Shown piece after piece: positions 58,054 through 64,000 of a DNA stretch of 64,000 nucleotides (positions are counted from its first letter, which is position 1; every line of letters begins with the position of its first letter). The notes beneath the pieces were generated by a model. The model searched no databases, had not been told where the DNA came from, and was given only the letters and a program-made list of their open reading frames with translations. Source of the stretch: Amborella trichopoda (taxonomy: Eukaryota; Streptophyta; Magnoliopsida; Amborellales; Amborellaceae). The DNA lies in contig NW_006500357.1 of NCBI RefSeq assembly GCF_000471905.2, positions 2,334,463 through 2,398,462 on the forward strand. Reading direction: 5' to 3'. The translations under genes and the position numbers were made by a program.

Positions 58054-58812
58054 TGTAGAACAGAGAGAAAAAAAAAGATAAACAATTCACAATTAGGTAG
58101 AATCTAAGGGATTTGAATTGTAATTCAAAGACCATTGGCTGAAACTAATATAGCCTAGCTTGAATGATTTGTATGAGGGTCCAAGGATAACTCGAATTGG
58201 GAAACATGTTCCTGATTTCTGAAATTTACAGCAAAAAGATTCTTGATTTCTGAAATTTACAAAAAAGAAAAAAAAATTCATTTCAGCAAGGTAAAAAAGT
58301 CTTCTTCTTTTAACAGACTTGGCTTGGCTCCCAAGCCAAGGTTCGTTCTGAAATTGACAAAAATAAAACAGGTCATTTCAGCAAGGTAAAAGTCTTCTTC
58401 TTTTAACAGATTTGGCTTGGCTCCCAAGCCAAGGTTCTTTTAGCTCTCCAAGGAGAATTAATGGACACTACCCCTTCCCAAGCTGTGCCCGATTCCTCTT
58501 CCCAAGCTATGCATAGTTAACTTTCCTAGGAGTATTAATGTACACTACCCCTTTCCAAGCCATTCATAATACCTCTTCCTAAGAGTGTATAATACCTCTC
58601 CCCAAAAACTTTTATATTCAAATACTGACATTTCCCTCTTAATTCCCCGTGTCAAAAAAGTATATTGAAACCCTCTGGTTTTTTTGTAAATTCCATAAAA
58701 GTCCATTACAAAGAAAACTACTCAAGATATCCCTATCTTACCATAAAGACAACTAAAAAAGAAAATAAGTCCACAAAATGTGGATGAAACTTTCTTTTAT
58801 TTTCTGCATCAA
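58054..58812 (+). repeat. left LTR of the intronic gypsy element, inverted relative to the right one
   Basis: Starts TGTAGAACAGAGAG and follows, in plus orientation, the same order as the right LTR read on the minus strand (ATTCAAAGACCAT, CCTAGCTTGAATGA, TATGAGGGTCCAAGGA, TTGGCTTGG...CCAAGCCAA, TACCCCTT). Homology stops near 58812 with TTTTCTGCATCAATC, about 45 bp before the expected end. The end of pol (CCCGGGTTAAAGAG) begins right after it. It contains a 95-bp tandem duplication (58278-58372 and 58373-58437). Confidence 0.8.
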
Positions 58813-58909
58813 TCTCCCCGGGTTAAAGAGAATTTGTCCTCAAGTTCAAGATAGAAATGCACGAACTCTTGGCATTGTGTTTGTTCTTCCACCATACGAA
58901 ATATTGACT

Positions 58910-61453
58910 CTAATTTCCGCAGGGGGTAGAGATGATCGGTTGTCCAATATCTTCTCTACCTTGTCTCTCACTTGGGCAGATGTGCATCCCACCTAGCATC
59001 ACCTTCACAGTAACCTCCCCATGACACTCATATAGGTCGGATATGTTGAAAATAGGAGAGATTTCATATTTTTTGGGAATTTCAATCTTGTAGGCGTTCT
59101 GCCCCGTTTTTTGAAGTATGCGACAGTGACTAATCTTCTTGTATCTAAGCTTATGGTAAGTGCTTCTCAGGATGCGCTCATACATAAGGTACACCATTAC
59201 CAAGTCTCCTACTTCAAAGGACTTTTCCCATTAGTGTAAGTTGGCGTCGGCTTGGTATTTGTCATAGCACTTTTCTAATTTTTCCGAACTTGATGATGGT
59301 TTTGAATGTGCTCATCCAAGGCTTCTGCATGATTGTTAACTCACCCCATAAGGCAAAGGTACTAGGTCGTGGCTAATCATACATCACCTCATATGGAGCC
59401 TTTCCAGTGGACCTTGCTTGGTGGCTGACAAGGGTTGTTATATTATCCCTCCCAAAGTGACTGCTAAGGTGGTCACCATGTATCTCATCAATGACTTGGA
59501 TGAGAAGTAACCCCTTGGGGATGCAAAGATGGCTACCTTTGAAAAGAAAACCATCTATTGAGGTGGCAAATGTACCAAGGAGGTAACACCTCCTGTTGAG
59601 GGCATCAACCTCCTTGTTTGGCTGCTCGATATATGGCGGATTACAAAAGTGAACTCTTGTAAGTAAGTGATCCACTTTGCATGCCTCTTATTCAGTTTCT
59701 TTTGAGCGCTTAGATACTTCAAAGCTTCATTTCTGAATGAGGTGGTGCCTCCATGTCTTAAGGCTTGCACTATCGCATAGAACTCCACATCATAAGTAGA
59801 GTATTTAATCTTTGCCCCACTCAATTTATCGCTAAAGAAGGCCACAGGTCTTACCTCTTGACTTAAGTCACTTCCAATTCCCATCTTCAAGGTGTCACAC
59901 ACTCCACTTGGAAGATCTTTTCAAAGTCTGGAAGCTTGAGGACAAGAAGACTCATAACTCTTTCTTTTACCATTTTGAAGCTATTTTCATTAGCCAAAGT
60001 CCACAAACACCCTTTTTTCATACAATCAGTTATGAGTGCTATGGTGATGCTGAAATTTCAAATAAACCTCATATAAAATGTTGCTAAATCATGAAAACTT
60101 CTCCCTAGAGTCACTATTTTGGGTGTCGACCAGTCTCAATAGCATGTACCTTTGTAGGATCCTCCTTGACCCCTTTGCATGTTACCACAAAACCTAAAAA
60201 TACTAGGTAATTAGTCAAAAAGGATCATTTTGGGGTTTACAAATAAATTTTCTTTTCGAAGGGCCTCCGACGCCTGCTCTAAATGTAACAAATGTTCATT
60301 GGTGCTTGGACTGTAAATGAGGATAATACACTACTAAAACTTGCCAATGAACAGGAGCACTTGGTTTGTAACCCTCATGAATGTGCTCGGAGCATTAGAG
60401 AGCCCAAAGGGCATGATCAGCGATTCATGTAACCTCTTGCATCTTAAATGCAACCTTCTTTTCATAGCTGGGCCGTACACGAATGTCGTGATACTCTCTT
60501 TTCAAGTCAATTTTGGAAAAGACCCTCGATCCTGAGAACACAAGCATGTCATCAAGTCTAGAGATAGGGAAACGGTATTTGACTACGATTTTATTAATTG
60601 CTCTGTTGTCCACAGATTCTCCATGAGCCATCTTTCTTTGGGTTAACGACGCGGGGACACCACATGGGCATAGGCTCTCTCGTATCAACCATTTCCCCAA
60701 CAACTCCTTTACTTGCCTATGTAACTCCTCGTGTTCATTGGGACTTGTTCGATAATGTGGGATGTTAGAGAGAGAGGAACCAAATCAATGCAATGTTGAA
60801 TGATTCTCATGGGTGGCAACTCATTGGGTAATTAATCTGGCATCACGTCCTTAAGCATTTCACCTAGGCGCTTAACTATTATGCAGATGTCATCCAGGAA
60901 AGACCCTTCTTTGGCTACCAAATCATATGCTACCCCTCGGTCTTTGCTTTCTTAATAAAGTATGGACAACTTATACCCTACTGTTGGGTTCAATTTCGTT
61001 CTCCCTTGGTGTATGGCAGCTCGATCATATTGTTATGGATGACTTAAAAGGATATGGCATCCGTCCATGGGTAGGACGTCACACCAAAACGAATCCTTAA
61101 AAGCTTTACCAACAGAAAAATAATTAAGCAATAGAAGTTACCGGAGTCTCATTACCTTTCCGAAACCATTCTATTTTGTAGGGTTGGGGGTTTCTATCAC
61201 ATGTCAACTTCGACTTGTCTACAACCTCTTGAGACATATTACCGCACCTGCTGCTATTAATGATAAAGGTGCACACCTTCTCAAGGACTGTACAACGAGT
61301 CCGAAAGATGTGAGTTTCTTGCCACAGCTCTTCTAACACCTTTGGGGCAGTGAGTAGGTGTTTGATGACAAGAAATTCCCCATCATCAGCCTCAAGTTTA
61401 GCAAGACCTTGCACATTTTCCTCTACGGGCTCCTCATCGAATACTGGCCCCAT
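58910..61453 (-). pseudogene. intronic gypsy pol remnant with deletions
   Basis: Order on the minus strand: the protease region (VCTFIINSSRCGNM in place of the usual D-S/T-G, ~61270); reverse transcriptase ([48 protein letters not shown], ~60680-60470), with the YxDD region destroyed by stops near 60335; and RNase H (RPVAFFSDKLSGAKIKYSTY then, after a ~12-20-residue deletion, EALKYLSAQKKLN). Next come LHG..SHFGRD of the integrase zinc region joined directly to STGKAPYEVMYD, so the integrase core is deleted (~59440). The C-terminal domain (VMVYLMYERI...NISDLYECHGE) runs to 58910. Inactive. Confidence 0.85.
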
Positions 61454-61499
61454 GCCAAGGTCTCCTTCATTTGTGTCATCCCCATTTAGGATATATGTG

Positions 61500-62420
61500 C
61501 CAGCTTGCCATTTCTAGTATTCATTCTACCGGTGGCCAATCTCGCCACATTTATAACATTTCACGCCCTGTTTTCGGGTTTGGAGGAGCCTATTGGCATT
61601 TGGTGCTTTGCATTTTGGTGTGAGCTGGACCCGATATCTCATGGCTTTTGATCTACCATATGTCCCCTTTCAACTGGGGTTGATTTCCAGCAACTAGAGC
61701 GGCTATTTTTAAATTGGTTGAAGCTTTCGGGTCTTGTCAAAACTGAAATTTAGTGTGGAAATAGTTTGTTTTGAAATTGAGGTTTCAGGCCACTTCCATA
61801 ACTTGCGACGAGCTGGTCATTGCTTTCATTGACTTTGTTCTGGCTCATATGGCAGAAAAATTGATCTGTATACTCTTGGACACCCTCCTTTTTCAACATA
61901 TGGTGGAATCCTGGTACAATTTTGCCCATAACCAGTGCATACAGATTTCTCCTTAAGATGTGACTTTACTTTCTTTTATGTCGCTCTCTTTTCCTTCCCC
62001 TTTTGCAATTCATTAGCATGCACCTGCTGCCACCATATTTGGGCAAGCCTCTTGAGTCAAGTAGCCACAAATTTGACTTTCCTTTCTTCTGGGAAATCTT
62101 TCCACTCGAAGAAAGCCTCCACATTATCTAGCCAATCCGAGATTTCATAGGGCTGAAATTTTCCCTAAACTTTAGGAATGTCCACTTTCAAACCTTGATC
62201 CGACCCGCCTAGGACGCAGAGTAACCTATCCTCCAACGAGGAGTTCTTGCTTCTTCGGTTGTGGAAAGGATTACTCTTTCTTCGTACGATTCCTCACTTT
62301 CATGAGTAACTGATCTCCTTCAAAGTGGGCGAGACGACCCACAAATTGTTCCATTTCACTGAACCGACTCAGCAATTCCTCATATTCTGACTTGGCATGG
62401 TACCTCCTTCTCGGCGTCCA
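61500..62420 (-). pseudogene. intronic gypsy gag remnant
   Basis: The minus strand reads EISDWLDNVEAFFEWKDFPE (~62140) and WWQQVHANELQKGKEKRAT, the core of a chromovirus-type gag, then a CCHC zinc knuckle CYKCGEIGHR at ~61560-61530. Stops and frameshifts are frequent. Confidence 0.75.
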
Positions 62421-62467
62421 CATGCTCCTCTATTGGCCATAACTCAAGTCCAAAAGAGAGGATTTTT

Positions 62468-62479
62468 GCTCAGATACCA
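62468..62479 (-). other. primer-binding site (initiator tRNA-Met type)
   Basis: TGGTATCTGAGC on the minus strand, five bases from the right LTR. One mismatch from the TGGTATCAGAGC site that many plant LTR elements use with initiator tRNA-Met. It identifies the right LTR as the 5' LTR. Confidence 0.75.
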
Positions 62480-62484
62480 CTTTA

Positions 62485-63139
62485 TGTAGAACATAGAGAA
62501 AAGAAAGAGAAATAGTTCATTGTTGATGTAGAAAACAAATTTTTGTTAAACATTTTGTTGAGGATTTTGTTTTTGGCTTTTTTTGTGGTAAAGTAGGGGT
62601 TTTTTGGATAAGTTCCTTTGTAATAAGATTTTATGGAATTTACAGAAAAGCGAGGGGGTTTCTATTTACTGTTTGGATGTGGGGAAAATTAGGAGGAAAA
62701 TATTAGAATTTGAATTCAAAATTTACTTGGGAAGGGTATTATAGATGGCTTGGGAAGAGGTATTGTGCATTGCTTCGACAGGGGTAGTGTCCATTAGTGC
62801 TCCTAGGAAAGTTGTGCATGTCGTTGAAAGGTATCGTGCATGGCTAGGGAAAGGGTAGCATCCATGAATGCTCCTAGGAAAGTTTAGAGAACTTTTGGCT
62901 TGGGACCCAACCAAGCCAAGTCTATAAAAAGAGGAAGACTTTTACCTTAAATGATTTTTTTTTTTGCTGGAAATTTCAGAAATCAGGAAAATTGTTCCCA
63001 TTTTGGGTGGTCCTTGGACCCTCATAGAAGTCATTGAAGCTAGGCTTTGTTAGCTTCAGCCCATTGTCTTTGAATCACAATTGCAATCCCTTGGTTTCTA
63101 CCCAATAACGAATTATCTTTCTTTTCTTTGTGTTCTACA
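62485..63139 (-). repeat. right (5') LTR of the intronic gypsy element
   Basis: 655 bp bounded by TGTAGAACA and TGTTCTACA, a 9-bp perfect terminal inverted repeat. A TATA-like CTTTTTATAGA on the minus strand (plus 62923-62933) is near its middle. Confidence 0.85.
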
Positions 63140-64000
63140 TCCGAAATTTAGGATATGTAAGACTAGCTAGATGTAGTGCTGATGTTTTACCTCACTGGGC
63201 ACACTACGTTGTTGGCCATTACATAATAGGTGACAAAAAGTCAAGCAGGTGCAGGGTTGCTTAGATGGACTGAAATGGCTTGTAGGAAGAATATATATGA
63301 GTAGACCAATTAGTTTTGATCAATGTATATATCAAGGACATGCATTTGTACATTGCCAGAGTCTAAAGGCATTGATGCAGTAAAATGGCACAAGCACTGT
63401 TACATGGTCCGTTGATGATTCTGTTATTGTTAGATTACTCAAGCTGCCTGGGTTCGGTTCGTTGTGGAAGGTNNNNNNNNNNNNNNNNNNNNAAGGTATC
63501 ATTGCTATTTAAGACCTGTACATCATTAGATTGTTATGTCCCAAATGTTTATTTAATGCACTTTTGTTTGTTCATCTGTTTCACTAATGTTAGAAAACTA
63601 TCCCTAGTCATCTGATAGAAGAACCCTGAGCTGAACTTGCATAATTATTTAGGTATGAGGACAGGCGTCCAACAAAACAGGCACACAATTGCTTCCTATA
63701 AAATTGTACATTAGAAATTGTTACATATGTGATTATTAACATAATAAGAAATACATAAATCTTAATATAAATTGTCCAGTAAAGTAAAAAATAAAAAATA
63801 AAAAATAAAAGTTAAATGGTTTTGATGCTCATGTGAGATGTAAATCAATGTATAGTACCTTTATTTCATATTTTGTCATTAATAAGTCAGATGAAGAATG
63901 TTGCTGGTGGGATGTTGTCAATAATTTTAAGAATTGTGATATATCACATTTTAAAAGGTGAACCCTGTTGGTATCAGGAAACAAAGAAAGTGATGCTCCT
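63140..64000. other. TBCB intron 2, continuing past the window
   Basis: Intron-like DNA. I looked for the next cofactor B exon and did not find it. It contains the assembly gap listed separately and a short AAAATAAAAAAT run near 63790. Confidence 0.5.
63473..63492. other. assembly gap (20 N)
   Basis: Twenty N, flanked by GGAAGGT on the left and AAGGT on the right. The shared AAGGT suggests two contig ends that overlap but were not merged, so true missing sequence may be small or negative. Confidence 0.9.

Larger units (their letters stand above)
58054..63139 (-). mobile_element. decayed Ty3/gypsy element with inverted LTRs, in TBCB intron 2
   Basis: The internal region reads gag, protease, reverse transcriptase, RNase H, integrase C-terminus on the minus strand, with a primer-binding site next to the right-hand LTR. 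The right LTR is in the expected minus orientation, but the left LTR is in plus orientation, so the pair is inverted. RNase H has an internal deletion and the integrase core is missing. The motif style resembles plant chromoviruses. No convincing target-site duplication (GAAAT on the left, TCCGAAAT on the right). Confidence 0.8.

Noticed and set aside
58910..59240. Chromodomain at the end of the intronic gypsy integrase
   Set aside because: The C-terminal domain with ...SDLYECHGE is visible, but no convincing chromodomain follows before the stop.

Overview
The window is nuclear DNA of a flowering plant with a large, transposon-rich genome. The evidence is two genes of plant type (a zinc-finger homeodomain regulator with plant-specific ZF-HD domains, and tubulin-folding cofactor B with a multi-kilobase intron), several plant LTR-retrotransposon types, a LINE, hAT elements and MITEs. 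I cannot name the species. I see no rRNA or tRNA gene, no CRISPR array and no bacterial operon.

Layout. Positions 1-4370 are intergenic DNA with small MITE-like repeats. A single-exon ZF-HD gene lies on the minus strand at 4533-5189, with CT-rich DNA at its 5' side, a triplicated GA/CT repeat against its stop codon, and a GC-rich stretch with four G-boxes about 1.3 kb upstream (6510-6598). Positions 7000-11900 are again MITE-rich and gene-poor.

Positions 12000-37000 are a nest of retrotransposons. A decayed Copia element (minus) was hit by a Ty3/gypsy element of Tat/Ogre-like make-up (element A, minus; 3' LTR 14005-16441; later 5'-truncated). Element A was then split by a second element of the same family (element B, plus, 17322-30673). 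B is complete from end to end, with 2.1-kb LTRs and a GTGAC target-site duplication. B has gag but no recognisable pol; the surviving part of A has RNase H and integrase but no gag. Both carry, between the coding part and the 3' LTR, the same set of ORFs on the antisense strand, then a tandem-repeat block that differs between them. A solo LTR of the same family, with target-site duplication ATTAC, sits at 39259-41225.

Positions 45000-64000 hold the start of a tubulin-folding cofactor B gene (plus): coding exon 1 at 48537-48638, exon 2 at 57411-57562, the rest beyond the window. Intron 1 (8772 bp) contains three hAT-type elements and a LINE; one hAT element splits the LINE RNase H region. Intron 2 contains a decayed Ty3/gypsy element (58054-63139) whose two LTRs lie in inverted rather than direct orientation, so the pre-mRNA could fold into a long hairpin.

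The most unusual signal is the antisense ORF module shared by elements A and B, with TATA-like boxes and a conserved start region. The next most unusual are the inverted LTR pair in a housekeeping-gene intron and the gag-only/pol-only pairing of A and B.
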